Below, one piece after another: positions 14,525-23,247 of a stretch of 48,679 bases of DNA. The notes under the pieces were generated by a model. It did not search any database. It saw nothing but the letters and a program-made list of their open reading frames with translations, and was not told the origin of the DNA. The stretch's first letter is position 1. Each line of letters starts with the position of its first letter. The DNA comes from a virus. The position numbers and the translations under genes are program-made. The DNA lies in the IMG/VR virus record IMGVR_UViG_3300032116_000322, positions 1 through 48,679 of that record; one strand, 5' to 3'.

Positions 14525-15661
14525 ATGAAAACAGGCAAAAAAGATTTGCTTAAAGAAGCAATCGCCGACGCTAAAGCCGTTAAAGAAACTGCCTTAGCAA
14601 ATGCAAAAATCGCCCTTGAGGAAGCATTCACACCAAGACTACAGTCTATGTTGTCTCACAAATTGGCCGAAGAGTTAGAAGATGATGAAACTCTTGCAAC
14701 CGAAGAAGATGAGATGATGATGGGTACTGAAGAAGGATATGGTGAAGGCTACGAAGGTGAAGAAGATGAAACCATGACAACTGAAGAAGATGAAATGGGT
14801 GGTGAAGAAGATGAAGCCATGACAACTGAAGAAGAAGATGAAATGATGATGGGTACTATGGGTGGTGAAGAAGCCGAAGAAGAAGATGATGAGGATGAAA
14901 TGGGTGGTGAAGAAGAGGATATGTCGGATTTGGATTTAGAATCAATTATCAAAGAATTGGAAGCTGAAATGGGTGGTGAAGAAGATGAAACCATGACAAC
15001 TGAAGAAGAGGAAGAAATGGAAAATCCTGAAATTACCGAATTAAAAAGAATTCGTGAAAGAATCAGTAAAAGATTAACCGAATTGGAATCTTCTGCAATT
15101 GGAACTGGTGATAACAAAGTAGCCGATTTAACTGGTGGTACTGAATATTCTGAAGAAGGTGATTTTGTTGCAGAAGAAGAAGATGGTGATGAAGAAGTTA
15201 ATTTGGATGAGGTTATCAGAGCCCTTAGAGAAATGAATGGCGATGTACCTGCTGAAGAAGAAGAAACTGCTGGTATGACCGAAGAAGAAGCTGAAGAAAT
15301 GAAGAGTGATTTAGAAGAAGCATATAAAGTTATCAAATCATTGAAGAATACCATCAATGAGGTAAACCTTTTAAATGCAAAACTTTTATACACTAACAAA
15401 CTTTTCAGAAACTTTGATTTGAATGAAAAGCAAAAAGTTAAAGTTGTTGAAAACTTTGACCGTGCTTCATCTTTGAGAGAAGTAAAATTAGTTTTCGCTA
15501 CATTGGGTGAGAATCTTAATGTTGCAAGAAAAACACAAAATAGAGTTGTAAAAGAATCATTTGCATCCAGACCAACTAAAGGAACAAAGCCTGCTGGTAT
15601 CATTACCGAAGGTTCTTCATTGGCAGCAAGATTCCAAAAGCTCGCTAATATCAAAAAATAA
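14525..15661 (+). CDS. 22: Prohead scaffold (gp22-like), very acidic
   Basis: A 378-residue main scaffold of the prohead. The order fits gp22: a helical N-terminus (LLKEAIADAKAVKETALANAK), an extremely acidic middle with repeated EEDE.MTTEE and MGGEE units (residues about 55-165), a further acidic helix, and the conserved C-terminal helices VNLLNAKLLYTNKLFRNFDLN, then VKVVENFDRASSLREVKLVFATLGENL. An ITE site before Gly, about 17 residues from the end, is a likely protease cut. T4 gp22 is shorter (269 residues), the difference lying in the acidic repeats. It immediately precedes the capsid gene, as in T4, and has a good AGGAG site. Confidence 0.9.
   Translation: MKTGKKDLLKEAIADAKAVKETALANAKIALEEAFTPRLQSMLSHKLAEELEDDETLATEEDEMMMGTEEGYGEGYEGEEDETMTTEEDEMGGEEDEAMTTEEEDEMMMGTMGGEEAEEEDDEDEMGGEEEDMSDLDLESIIKELEAEMGGEEDETMTTEEEEEMENPEITELKRIRERISKRLTELESSAIGTGDNKVADLTGGTEYSEEGDFVAEEEDGDEEVNLDEVIRALREMNGDVPAEEEETAGMTEEEAEEMKSDLEEAYKVIKSLKNTINEVNLLNAKLLYTNKLFRNFDLNEKQKVKVVENFDRASSLREVKLVFATLGENLNVARKTQNRVVKESFASRPTKGTKPAGIITEGSSLAARFQKLANIKK
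14758..15010 (+). repeat. Tandem acidic repeats within the scaffold gene
   Basis: The unit GAAGATGAAACCATGACAAC, or a close variant, recurs three times with interspersed ATGGGTGGTGAAGAAGA copies, encoding EEDE(T/A)MTTEE and MGGEE. Such near-identical DNA copies can change number by slippage or recombination. Confidence 0.75.
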
Positions 15662-15687
15662 TCGTATAACCAAAATAAAGGATAAAA

Positions 15688-17340
15688 ATGAATATAAAAA
15701 GCATTTTAAACGAAAGCGCTGGATTTGAAAGAGTGCTTCGTAAAGAAGCCAAAGGTTTAGTTGCTAAGTGGAAAAAAACAGGTCTTTTAGAAGGAATTTC
15801 TAATGAGACTGAAATTTCCAATATGGCACAACTTTTGGAAAACCAAGCAAAACAATTAGTAACTGAAGCAACTGCAACCAATATGTTTGGTGCAAATGGT
15901 GAAGAGTGGAATGGTGTAGCTCTTCCGCTTGTTCGTCGTATTTTCTCTGAAATCGCTGCGAAAGAGTTCGTTTCAGTACAACCGATGAACCTTCCTTCCG
16001 GTCTTATTTTCTACTTAGATTTTAAGTACGGAACAGGTCAGCCAGGTTTCACAACTGGTTCAGGTAAAAACTCACAAGCTGACTCAGTATTTGGTATCAC
16101 CGAAACTGCTAACCAGGCTTCAGGTGGTCTATATGGTGCTGGCCGCTTCGGTTACACCATCAATGATTCTGCAACAAACACTATTGCTACATTAGCAGCA
16201 GCACCATCGGCTACAGAATTTGCAACAGCATCTATCACAGCGGCTGATTACAACTATGATACCGCATGGTCGGCATCAACTGCGGGTGGAACATTTCTAA
16301 AAATCACAATTGGTACTGGCTCTATGTCAAGACCTGACTTGGAAGGTGTTCGTGCATTTACAATTAGTGGTTCTAATATCAGCACTTTCTACCCACAATT
16401 TACACAGGTAGCATCAAACGATGCAAGTGTATCTTTCTTATGTAAAGTTGATTCTTTAGCAAGTGTATCAAGCTCAACTAATGTTGTTGTTAGATACCAA
16501 AAACAACCAACCGATTCAACTCGTGGTGATTTTGAAACAACCAAAACTCAGATGGCTGCAAATCCTGAAACGGATATTGATATCCCAGAATTGAACATTG
16601 AGATGCGTTCAGTTCCGATTGTTGCTAAGACTCGTAAGTTGAAAGCACAATGGACACCTGAATTTGCGCAGGACTTGAACGCATATCACTCTATTGATGC
16701 AGAAGCAGAATTAACTTCAATGTTATCTGAATATGTATCACAAGAGATTGATTTTGAAATCTTGGATATGTTAATTCAAAACGCATTGACTACAGGTTAC
16801 TGGTCTGCAAAAATCGGACAAGTTTGGAATGGTAGTTCATTCGTACAAGATTCTGCCTTGGCCGGACAAGCTTACATTCAGGGAACTTGGTTCGCTACAT
16901 TCGGAACTGTATTACAAAGAGTTTCTAACCAAATTCACGCTAAGACAATGCGTGGTGGTGCAAACTTCTTAGTAGTATCTCCTGATGTTGCAACTGTGTT
17001 AGAATCAATTCCTGGCTATGTAGCTGATGGAACTGGCGATGAGAGAGAATTCGCATTCGGTTTAACCCGTGTAGGTTCTTTCGCTCAGCGTTACAAAGTG
17101 TATAAGAATCCATATATGCAAGAGAACCTTGTATTGATGGGTTACAAAGGAACACAATTCTTGGAAACTGGTGCTGTTTACGCTCCATACATTCCATTAA
17201 TTATGACTCCACTTGTGTATGACTATAAGAACTTTACTCCTCGTAAGGGTGTTATGACCCGCTACGCCAAAGAAATGGTGAGAGGTGAGTTCTATGGTAA
17301 AGTATTTGTGAACGGATTGGAGACTATCTCCGGTCAATAA
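15688..17340 (+). CDS. 23: Major capsid protein precursor (gp23-like)
   Basis: A 550-residue precursor of the main shell protein. The N-terminal ~60 residues are a helical prodomain ending LVTE60 before Ala61, which corresponds to the LTE/A cleavage site of T4 gp23. Conserved gp23 blocks include FVSVQPMNLPSGLIFYLDFKYG, the segment RKLKAQWTPEFAQDLNAYHSIDAEAEL, GGANFLVVSPDVATVLE, RYKVYKNPY, LVLMGYKGTQF, and the C-terminal YDYKNFTPRKGVMTRYAKEMV. A Ser/Thr/Ala-rich insertion (about 165-275) probably forms the surface-exposed domain. AAAGGA precedes the ATG, and a strong terminator follows. Very confident. Confidence 0.96.
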   Translation: MNIKSILNESAGFERVLRKEAKGLVAKWKKTGLLEGISNETEISNMAQLLENQAKQLVTEATATNMFGANGEEWNGVALPLVRRIFSEIAAKEFVSVQPMNLPSGLIFYLDFKYGTGQPGFTTGSGKNSQADSVFGITETANQASGGLYGAGRFGYTINDSATNTIATLAAAPSATEFATASITAADYNYDTAWSASTAGGTFLKITIGTGSMSRPDLEGVRAFTISGSNISTFYPQFTQVASNDASVSFLCKVDSLASVSSSTNVVVRYQKQPTDSTRGDFETTKTQMAANPETDIDIPELNIEMRSVPIVAKTRKLKAQWTPEFAQDLNAYHSIDAEAELTSMLSEYVSQEIDFEILDMLIQNALTTGYWSAKIGQVWNGSSFVQDSALAGQAYIQGTWFATFGTVLQRVSNQIHAKTMRGGANFLVVSPDVATVLESIPGYVADGTGDEREFAFGLTRVGSFAQRYKVYKNPYMQENLVLMGYKGTQFLETGAVYAPYIPLIMTPLVYDYKNFTPRKGVMTRYAKEMVRGEFYGKVFVNGLETISGQ

Positions 17341-17363
17341 TCTGATTGAAAGATTATAAATTC

Positions 17364-17400
17364 AAAGGGGGAGGGTGAAAACCTTCCCCTTTTGTTTTTT
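17364..17400 (+). terminator. Strong intrinsic terminator after the capsid gene
   Basis: Bases 17364-17374 pair with 17382-17392 (11 bp including one G-T wobble) around a 7-base loop, followed by a T-rich tract. It ends the head operon about 25 bases after the capsid stop. Confidence 0.9.
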
Positions 17401-17407
17401 ATGAGGA

Positions 17408-17415
17408 TATTTATA
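17408..17415 (+). promoter_or_regulatory. Putative late promoter element TATTTATA (site 7)
   Basis: Lies just after the capsid terminator and 23 bases before the PhoH-like ATG, so the PhoH gene appears to start a new transcription unit. Confidence 0.55.
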
Positions 17416-17438
17416 GTAAACTTAAATGGGTTACAATT

Positions 17439-18098
17439 ATGACTGAAAACATAGAAAAACGAGTCCCAAAGGGAGATATAAAGTTCTCAATTACACTTTC
17501 TGATGAACAAAAGCAGGCAAAACAAAGTATTCTTCAACACCCATTTAATTTTATAATGGGAAAAGCAGGTAGTGGTAAAACACTCCTTGCCTGCCAAATC
17601 GCATTAGATTCTTTTTTTAAAAGGGATTATAATAAAATTGTTGTTACAAGACCAACAGTATCCAATGAGGATAACGGATTTTTACCTGGCTCTTTAGAAG
17701 AAAAATTAGAGCCGTGGTTAGTCCCGATTCGTTCTAATATGCGAAAGGTGTATGATAAATCTTCTGTATTGGATAAGATGGAACAGGATGAAAAAGTAGA
17801 GTTGGTATCACTTACTCACTTTAGAGGTAGAACCTTTGATGATTGTGTTTGTATCGTTGATGAGTTTCAGAATCTTACGAAATCCCAACTTGCGATGGTG
17901 TTAGGGAGATTGGGTAAGAATTCAAAGATGATATTATGTGGAGACCCACAACAGATAGATTTAAAATCCGCAAACGATTCTGCTATTCATGAGGTAGCAA
18001 AATTAAAACCAAGTGGGTATGTTTACACTGTAACTTTAAAAGATAATCATAGACACCCAGCGTTGGATGAAATATTTAAACTATTATACGAATATTAG
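17439..18098 (+). CDS. phoH: PhoH-like ATPase
   Basis: A 219-residue P-loop protein. It has Walker A GKAGSGKT (residues 41-48), the PhoH motif VTRPTVSNEDNGFLPGSLEEKLEPW, Walker B VCIVDEFQN and the GDPQQIDL sensor region, then DNHRHPALDEIF near the end. PhoH-like genes are very common in marine phages, where their role is unresolved (RNA metabolism, possibly an RNA helicase- or endonuclease-linked function, or phosphate stress). It stands alone between the capsid terminator and the fibre cluster, with its own promoter-like octamer. Family sure, role uncertain. Confidence 0.93.
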   Translation: MTENIEKRVPKGDIKFSITLSDEQKQAKQSILQHPFNFIMGKAGSGKTLLACQIALDSFFKRDYNKIVVTRPTVSNEDNGFLPGSLEEKLEPWLVPIRSNMRKVYDKSSVLDKMEQDEKVELVSLTHFRGRTFDDCVCIVDEFQNLTKSQLAMVLGRLGKNSKMILCGDPQQIDLKSANDSAIHEVAKLKPSGYVYTVTLKDNHRHPALDEIFKLLYEY

Positions 18099-18099
18099 A

Positions 18100-18107
18100 T
18101 ATTTATA
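18100..18107 (+). promoter_or_regulatory. Putative late promoter element TATTTATA (site 8)
   Basis: Begins two bases after the PhoH stop and 22 bases before the ATG at 18130, with AGAGGAG between them as a strong ribosome site. It heads the fibre operon. Confidence 0.55.
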
Positions 18108-18129
18108 TTAATAATAGAGGAGTAAAAAA

Positions 18130-18519
18130 ATGGCAGCAGGAAGATACTTATTAACCATAGAGCAGGGAGCAACTACTGATTTATTGTTGGAATATAAAGA
18201 TTCTAATGGAAATCCTGTTGATTTAAGTGGATATACCGCAAGGATGCAAATAAGACCATCGGTAGATTCTTCTACAACCCATCTTTCTTTAACAAACACT
18301 TTGATGGTTGATGGCACTGGGTTGGATTTAACACCGACTTCGGCATCATTAACACTACCAACAACATCGGGTAGTATTGGTTTATTTATCTCTGCAGCAA
18401 CATCATCTACATTAAGTTTTACAGAAGGTGTATATGACATAGAATTAGAATCCTCTACAGGTGTGGTTACAAGATTATTGGAAGGTATAGTAAAACTTTC
18501 AAAAGAGGTAACTAGGTGA
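18130..18519 (+). CDS. Small beta-sandwich virion protein
   Basis: A 129-residue protein. The pattern LTIEQGATTDLLLEYKDSNG, VDLSGYTARMQIR, a Thr/Ser-rich middle, VYDIELESSTGVVTRLLEG and a final KEVTR belongs to a small Ig/beta-sandwich family found beside tail fibre genes in many phages (similar in layout to BppU N-terminal domains). It probably serves as a fibre attachment or adaptor component. Its stop overlaps the GTG start of the collagen-like fibre gene (GTGA), so the two are made together. Confidence 0.7.
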   Translation: MAAGRYLLTIEQGATTDLLLEYKDSNGNPVDLSGYTARMQIRPSVDSSTTHLSLTNTLMVDGTGLDLTPTSASLTLPTTSGSIGLFISAATSSTLSFTEGVYDIELESSTGVVTRLLEGIVKLSKEVTR

Positions 18520-20798
18520 ATAATGATAGACTAAATGTAAAAGTTGTATCAAATCAAAATTCAGTAGAATTAACCAAAAACGAAAACACGGTTGTAGTCT
18601 CTGATAAGAAGCGAGATACTTCTATAAGTGTACTACAAAAAGAAACAGCAGTTGTTACTGTAGCATCCAAAGGCCCTAAAGGTGATAAGGGCGATAAAGG
18701 TGATCCTGGTACCGTCGCATTTGACTCTCTTTCTGGTGGAGTACAAATCACTGGTTCTCTTATAGTTAGCGGGTCATCGGGACAAAATGTAACTATTACG
18801 CAAAACTTAATCGTATCAGGAACTATAACATCTCCTGGTTCAGATAGACAAATTATTTTTAATAATGGGGGTGTTTTAGGAAGCGATTCTGATTTTGTAT
18901 TTGATGCAAATGAAAGATTGGGTATAGGTACATCATCACCAACAAATAAACTTCAGGTAGTTGGTGGTATAACTGTAACAAACATAACCGCAAGTGGTAA
19001 CATATCCGCATCGGGCGATTTAATTGTGAGTGATATAGCGGTAAATGGTGGTGATATAACGACAAATCAAACTACTTTTAATTTAGTAAATACAAATGCA
19101 ACTACAATTAACATTGGTGGGGAAGGCACTGCTATTACTATAGGTGCTACAACGGGAACAACCACTATTAGAAATGACTTGACTGTTGCTAATATAACCG
19201 CATCAGGAAATATAACAATAGGACGAACTAAAAGTATAGGTGGTAATAATTTAGGAACATATAACCCCATTTTAACATACTGGAATGATGGGGTATCGGG
19301 AGCAGTTCAAAGTGCAAGTTTTGGATTTAGAGGCTCTGCTTATATGGATTCAATTGCTTATCCCGATCTTTTTGGATTTGGTACAAATGATTTAAGATTT
19401 TTTACATCTACGAATGGTATTGCTACCCCATCCGAAATAATGAGAATAGTGGGTAGTACTGGTAGAGTTGGTATTGGTACATCTACACCCACCGAAAAAC
19501 TCCAAGTAGTTGGAAATAGTGTAATAACAGGAAATTTAACTGTTGGGGGTAGAATAACCGCAGAAGAGTTTCATACCGAATTTGTATCTGCAAGTATAAT
19601 ATACCAATCAGGCTCAACAAAATTTGGTAATAGTTTAGATGATGTACATCAATTTACGGGCTCTTTAAATATAACAGGTTCTCTTACTGTAAATGGTAAA
19701 ACAATTGATGAATCTATAGATTCTGCATCGGTTAGTTATGTATCTCAAAGTGGAGATATTTATACTGGATTAAATCAAATAGAGGTTCAAGATTTTTCAA
19801 ATGATGTTGCTGTTACTTGGTCAAATGGTAGATTAAAATTTATATTTGGAACACCAACCCAACCATCATCCTTAAGTCTAACACTAAGCGGTTTTAATAC
19901 AGATAGGTTCAATCAGGTATTGGATGGGTATGATGTTAATGGTAGTTGGAGTAATGGTGGTTATAACATTATATCAGCATCATTATATACTGGTTCAGTT
20001 TTATTAACAAACACAACATCCGGCACATCCTTATCAACTACTCTAACAACAAGTGGTTCTCAATCATATAGGTTAGAATATACTGCAAGTTCACCGTTGG
20101 ACGGGAGTATATTTAGTGGCTCTTCTACAGCAACAGGTACATTAAGTAAATCAAATCCAGGCTCACCAACATTAAGTTTAACTCCGTTGGTGCAGTTGGG
20201 TGCTAGTTCAAATCAAATCGAAAGAGGGGCCACAGGCAGTATTTCATTTACATCCGCATCTGGTGCTGCAAATAGCTGGGTATTAAACTTTGTAAGTAGT
20301 AATATTAGTTCACCATATTATGTAACAGGTTCAGCAACAGGTTCTTCTTCCATACCAATAACTGCGACCGCATATTATTCATCATCAGGAACAAATGGTT
20401 CTGATAACAATCCCGCTTTAACAACTACCACATCAACTACCACAACTTATACCAAAATAGTAAGTTTAAGGCATGGTGCTGCAGCTGATTCAAGCTTTAC
20501 TGAAGCACAATTAGATAATGTTTCGGTGTGGGATAGTACACTGGGTGGTTCAATTGGTACAATTGTAAAAGGAACAGTAACACCATCAGGACAATCAGTA
20601 ACTATAACTTGGGCGGGTGATAAGTATCATTATATTGTTTATAGTGGTTCTCGTTCAAACTTAACAAATATTACCACAAGTGGTTTTGGTGTATTAGGTT
20701 CTTTTTCTGTATCAACTGTTGGTAACTATAAAGTTTATAGAACAACAACTCTTCAAGCAGGCGGAGCTGGAAATTCAATAACATATGTATTAACATAG
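18516..20798 (+). CDS. Collagen-like tail fibre protein (GTG start)
   Basis: A 760-residue fibre protein starting at a GTG that overlaps the previous stop (GTGA). Near residue 50 is a short collagen-like Gly-x-Y run (GPKGDKGDKGDPG), typical of trimeric phage fibres. It is followed by repeated GSLIVSG / NLTV.N.TASGNI / ERLGIGTSSPTNKLQVVG units of the beta-fibre type, then an LSLTLSGFNTDRF region and a Ser/Thr-rich beta C-terminus that may be the exposed tip. Probably a trimeric structural fibre. Which appendage it belongs to (long, short or whisker) cannot be told. Confidence 0.75.
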   Translation: MNNDRLNVKVVSNQNSVELTKNENTVVVSDKKRDTSISVLQKETAVVTVASKGPKGDKGDKGDPGTVAFDSLSGGVQITGSLIVSGSSGQNVTITQNLIVSGTITSPGSDRQIIFNNGGVLGSDSDFVFDANERLGIGTSSPTNKLQVVGGITVTNITASGNISASGDLIVSDIAVNGGDITTNQTTFNLVNTNATTINIGGEGTAITIGATTGTTTIRNDLTVANITASGNITIGRTKSIGGNNLGTYNPILTYWNDGVSGAVQSASFGFRGSAYMDSIAYPDLFGFGTNDLRFFTSTNGIATPSEIMRIVGSTGRVGIGTSTPTEKLQVVGNSVITGNLTVGGRITAEEFHTEFVSASIIYQSGSTKFGNSLDDVHQFTGSLNITGSLTVNGKTIDESIDSASVSYVSQSGDIYTGLNQIEVQDFSNDVAVTWSNGRLKFIFGTPTQPSSLSLTLSGFNTDRFNQVLDGYDVNGSWSNGGYNIISASLYTGSVLLTNTTSGTSLSTTLTTSGSQSYRLEYTASSPLDGSIFSGSSTATGTLSKSNPGSPTLSLTPLVQLGASSNQIERGATGSISFTSASGAANSWVLNFVSSNISSPYYVTGSATGSSSIPITATAYYSSSGTNGSDNNPALTTTTSTTTTYTKIVSLRHGAAADSSFTEAQLDNVSVWDSTLGGSIGTIVKGTVTPSGQSVTITWAGDKYHYIVYSGSRSNLTNITTSGFGVLGSFSVSTVGNYKVYRTTTLQAGGAGNSITYVLT

Positions 20799-20812
20799 AG
20801 AGGATATAAAAA

Positions 20813-21514
20813 GTGGCAATTAATTTACCAAGTGGTTTTAACATATTAAATACCGACCCGGTTGATGCAAGAATAACTGTTGCGGATAGGTCGGCAAGGC
20901 TTGGTTTTTCCTCTGCTAATGTATATGAGGGGTTAGTAGTATATCAACAAGACAACAACCAAGTTTATGTACTTAGAGACACTGCAAATTGGAATAATGA
21001 TAGTGGTTGGAAAGTAGTAGTAACTACAGATGAGATTGTAACAGGTTCGTTGAGTCTTTTAGGAAATCTTCTAATAATTGGTAGAAGTTCCTTTTCGGGT
21101 TCAGTAAACTTTTCAGGTTCTTTAATTCCGCATGTTGTTTCAGGTAATACCTCTCTACACTCTATTGGTAGTTCTACCGCTGCTTGGAGTGATGTTTATG
21201 TAAGTAGAAGTTTGAGCTTTGTAAATGATAGTAGTGGTGTTGTCGCAGAAGTTTTTGGGGGAGATGAATACATCCAATTAGGAAATGTAAGAATAAACAC
21301 ATCAAGTGTAGTAATATATAATCAATCAAATCAAATCCAAACAAAGATATCATCGGAAGCACCTGATTTCTTTATCATTAAATCGGGAAGTTTCGTTGCA
21401 GCACAAATCAATTCAGAGGGTGTTATGGTATTGGGTAAATTTGATACCCCACCAACACCTGTAACTGGGGGGATGTACTACAGTTCTGATGGAAATTTTT
21501 ATTTGGGGATGTAA
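20813..21514 (+). CDS. Tail fibre-associated protein (GTG start)
   Basis: A 233-residue protein. The GTG start follows AGAGAGG by about 10 bases. The N-terminus (PVDARITVADRSARLGFSSANVYEGLVVYQQDNNQVYVLRD) is a module common in marine T4-like fibres and fibre-cap proteins. Beta repeats (SFSGSVNFSGSLIPHV; SIGSSTAAWSDVYVSRSL) follow, ending with a compact GGMYYSSDGNFYLGM. It is probably a fibre or a fibre-binding component of the same operon as 18130-20798. No enzymatic motif is visible. Confidence 0.65.
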   Translation: MAINLPSGFNILNTDPVDARITVADRSARLGFSSANVYEGLVVYQQDNNQVYVLRDTANWNNDSGWKVVVTTDEIVTGSLSLLGNLLIIGRSSFSGSVNFSGSLIPHVVSGNTSLHSIGSSTAAWSDVYVSRSLSFVNDSSGVVAEVFGGDEYIQLGNVRINTSSVVIYNQSNQIQTKISSEAPDFFIIKSGSFVAAQINSEGVMVLGKFDTPPTPVTGGMYYSSDGNFYLGM

Positions 21515-21569
21515 AAGACACTATACAAAAAACATTTAAAAAATTATATATGTTTTTAAAAATAAATAG

Positions 21570-21577
21570 TATTTATA
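21570..21577 (+). promoter_or_regulatory. Putative late promoter element TATTTATA (site 9)
   Basis: Lies 35 bases before the ATG at 21613, with TAGGAG between them. The preceding ~55 bases after the 21514 stop contain a weak 8-bp inverted repeat (AAAAACAT / ATGTTTTT) but no clear terminator. Confidence 0.5.
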
Positions 21578-21612
21578 TATAAGTAAAATAATTAACAACA
21601 TAGGAGAATCAA

Positions 21613-22827
21613 ATGCCTACATGGAAAAAAGTAATAGTATCAGGTAGTAACGCTCATTTAACGAGTATAACCGCAAGTCAGGTTCCAGCAGGTACCACCG
21701 AAAATGTTTTGGTTATAACTACCACTGGTGAAATTAGACAAGTTACACAAGGAACATTAACTGGTCAGAGTATAAGGGCTTTTTCAACAGCTTCTGCTGG
21801 TGGAACACAGCTTCTTGCAGATAGTTCTAATGGTAATTTAACATTCGCAAGTTCGTCTGGACAAGGTTTAACTATTTCAGGTAATAGTGGAACGGATACA
21901 ATTACATTTGGGTTATCTTCTATTCCAAACTCAAGTTTAGCTAACTCTACCATTAGTGGTGTTTCGTTAGGTGGTACTTTAAATGCGCTAACATTAGGAG
22001 CTGGATTAAACGGAAGTTCTTACAATGGATCTGCTGCAGTAGTAGCATCGGTTGATTCGGGTTCAATGTTACCTTACTACTCATCTTCTATTTTAAGTAG
22101 AGTAAGTGGTGATATAGTAATTAATGGTAGTACTGGTGTAGCAACAATACAAGCTAACTCTGTAGCATTAGGTACTGATACAACTGGTGATTATGTTCAA
22201 AATTTAGGTACTGGTACGGGTGTTACTATTGGTTCAAATAGTGGTGAGGGAAGTCAACCAACGATTTCAGTAAATTATGGTTCAACTTCAAATACCGCAG
22301 TTCAGGGTAATACAAATATAACAATCAATGGAACTACCGATGAAATAGAAATTACAGGAACAGCCGCACAAGCATTAGGTGGTGGACCATCATATACAAT
22401 TGGATTACCAAATAATGTTACAGTAACTAGTAACTTAACTGTTGGTGGTAACCTGACAGTAAACGGAACTACTACAACGATAGATACTACAAATTTAATT
22501 GTAGAAGATAAGTTTATAATTTTAGCACATGGTTCGGGTTCTATTTCACCAATAGCAGAAGGCGGTATCATAGTTGAAGGTAGTACTGCTGATAAGGGAC
22601 AGGCATTCTTATTTAATAGTGGTAGTACCCCAACTATAACAGGACGATGGGGATTGGCTGCTGATGTTCATATGACGGCATCAGATGTAACCCCAACTGA
22701 TTTTATGGTAAGTGCTATTCAAGCATCGGGAGCACCTTCTTCCGCACCAACTTATGGTGGTTCGGCGGGTGGATATGGTAACATTTATGTAAACTCATCG
22801 GATGAGAGTATTTGGATATTTAGTTAA
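21613..22827 (+). CDS. Tail fibre protein with TWKK-type N-terminus
   Basis: A 404-residue beta-repeat fibre with an AGGAG site. The first ~25 residues (PTWKKVIVSGSNAHLTSITAS) match the start of the 212-residue protein at 23248 and probably form a common attachment domain. The body consists of Gly/Ser/Thr-rich beta repeats. The segment NLTVGGNLTVNGTTTTIDTTNLIVEDKFI is a typical shaft element of marine T4-like long fibres. The C-terminus (GGYGNIYVNSSDESIWIFS) is short, without an S74 chaperone. Probably part of the receptor-binding apparatus. Confidence 0.75.
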   Translation: MPTWKKVIVSGSNAHLTSITASQVPAGTTENVLVITTTGEIRQVTQGTLTGQSIRAFSTASAGGTQLLADSSNGNLTFASSSGQGLTISGNSGTDTITFGLSSIPNSSLANSTISGVSLGGTLNALTLGAGLNGSSYNGSAAVVASVDSGSMLPYYSSSILSRVSGDIVINGSTGVATIQANSVALGTDTTGDYVQNLGTGTGVTIGSNSGEGSQPTISVNYGSTSNTAVQGNTNITINGTTDEIEITGTAAQALGGGPSYTIGLPNNVTVTSNLTVGGNLTVNGTTTTIDTTNLIVEDKFIILAHGSGSISPIAEGGIIVEGSTADKGQAFLFNSGSTPTITGRWGLAADVHMTASDVTPTDFMVSAIQASGAPSSAPTYGGSAGGYGNIYVNSSDESIWIFS

Positions 22828-22849
22828 AAATAATTTGGGGGTTATGTAA

Positions 22850-23098
22850 ATGTCAATATTAGATAAACTAAAAACTAAACAATTCGTACAATCAGAACCT
22901 GTAGTAGAACCTGAAAAAGTTACGAAAAAGCCGGAGTTAAATGAAAATGATTTAACTTTAGATGAAATTGCTTTTATATTAACATCCATTAAAGATTCTA
23001 CTTTTAAGGTTGGTGATGTTGAAATTGTTTATGGTACAATTGTAAAACTACAATCCCAATTTTTGGCATTAAGTGGAAAACCCCACAAAGGGAAATAA
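22850..23098 (+). CDS. Small hypothetical protein in the fibre cluster
   Basis: An 82-residue protein preceded by GGGGG about 10 bases before ATG. An acidic/Lys N-terminal stretch leads into a helical domain (LNENDLTLDEIAFILTSIKDSTFKVGDVEIVYGTIVKLQSQFLAL). Similar small ENDLT..E..FIL..I proteins occur near fibre genes in T4-like phages and could be assembly helpers, but no function is known to me. It ends just before the structured leader region. Confidence 0.6.
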   Translation: MSILDKLKTKQFVQSEPVVEPEKVTKKPELNENDLTLDEIAFILTSIKDSTFKVGDVEIVYGTIVKLQSQFLALSGKPHKGK

Positions 23099-23120
23099 AC
23101 ATTATTAATTTTTTTTCATA

Positions 23121-23128
23121 TATTTATA
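23121..23128 (+). promoter_or_regulatory. Putative late promoter element TATTTATA (site 10)
   Basis: Present as TATATTTATA, 119 bases before the next ATG. It would place a transcript start near 23135, so that the folded element at 23154-23225 is the 5' leader of the fibre/lectin operon. Confidence 0.55.
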
Positions 23129-23153
23129 CTATATTAGAGTATAAACCAAAAAG

Positions 23154-23225
23154 TACAATATTGGCCTGAATAAGGAAGTGGGCCCATATACTACTCACTT
23201 AGTATGTGTAACCAACCATATTGTA
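23154..23225 (+). ncRNA. Candidate structured leader RNA (three-way junction)
   Basis: An outer stem TACAATAT (23154-23161) pairs with ATATTGTA (23218-23225). Inside, GGCC 23163-23166 pairs with GGCC 23181-23184 (14-base loop), and CATATACTA 23185-23193 pairs with TAGTATGTG 23200-23208 (9 bp, one G-T wobble, loop CTCACT). AGTG in the first loop can pair with CACT in the second. ACTCACT (23193-23199, the loop plus one stem base) is exactly complementary to AGTGAGT at 23239-23245, just before the ATG at 23248. This suggests a cis-acting translation regulator. I recognise no known family; pairings were found by eye. Confidence 0.5.
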
Positions 23226-23247
23226 TAATTAAAAAAAGAGTGAGTGT

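Noticed and set aside
14749-15654. Long reverse-strand open frame (about 300 codons) opposite the scaffold gene
   Set aside because: It arises from the GAA/GAT-rich acidic repeats, which read as Ser/Phe-rich on the other strand. No ribosome site is present, the composition is low-complexity, and the forward frame is a clear gp22.
19757-19764. TATTTATA inside the collagen-like fibre gene
   Set aside because: It lies mid-gene with no start codon or ribosome site after it. Some copies are expected by chance in AT-rich DNA.
23154-23225. Purine riboswitch or hammerhead ribozyme
   Set aside because: The three-way junction with possible loop-loop contact recalls the purine riboswitch shape, but its conserved core bases are absent. 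The hammerhead core (CUGANGA...GAAA) is also absent.
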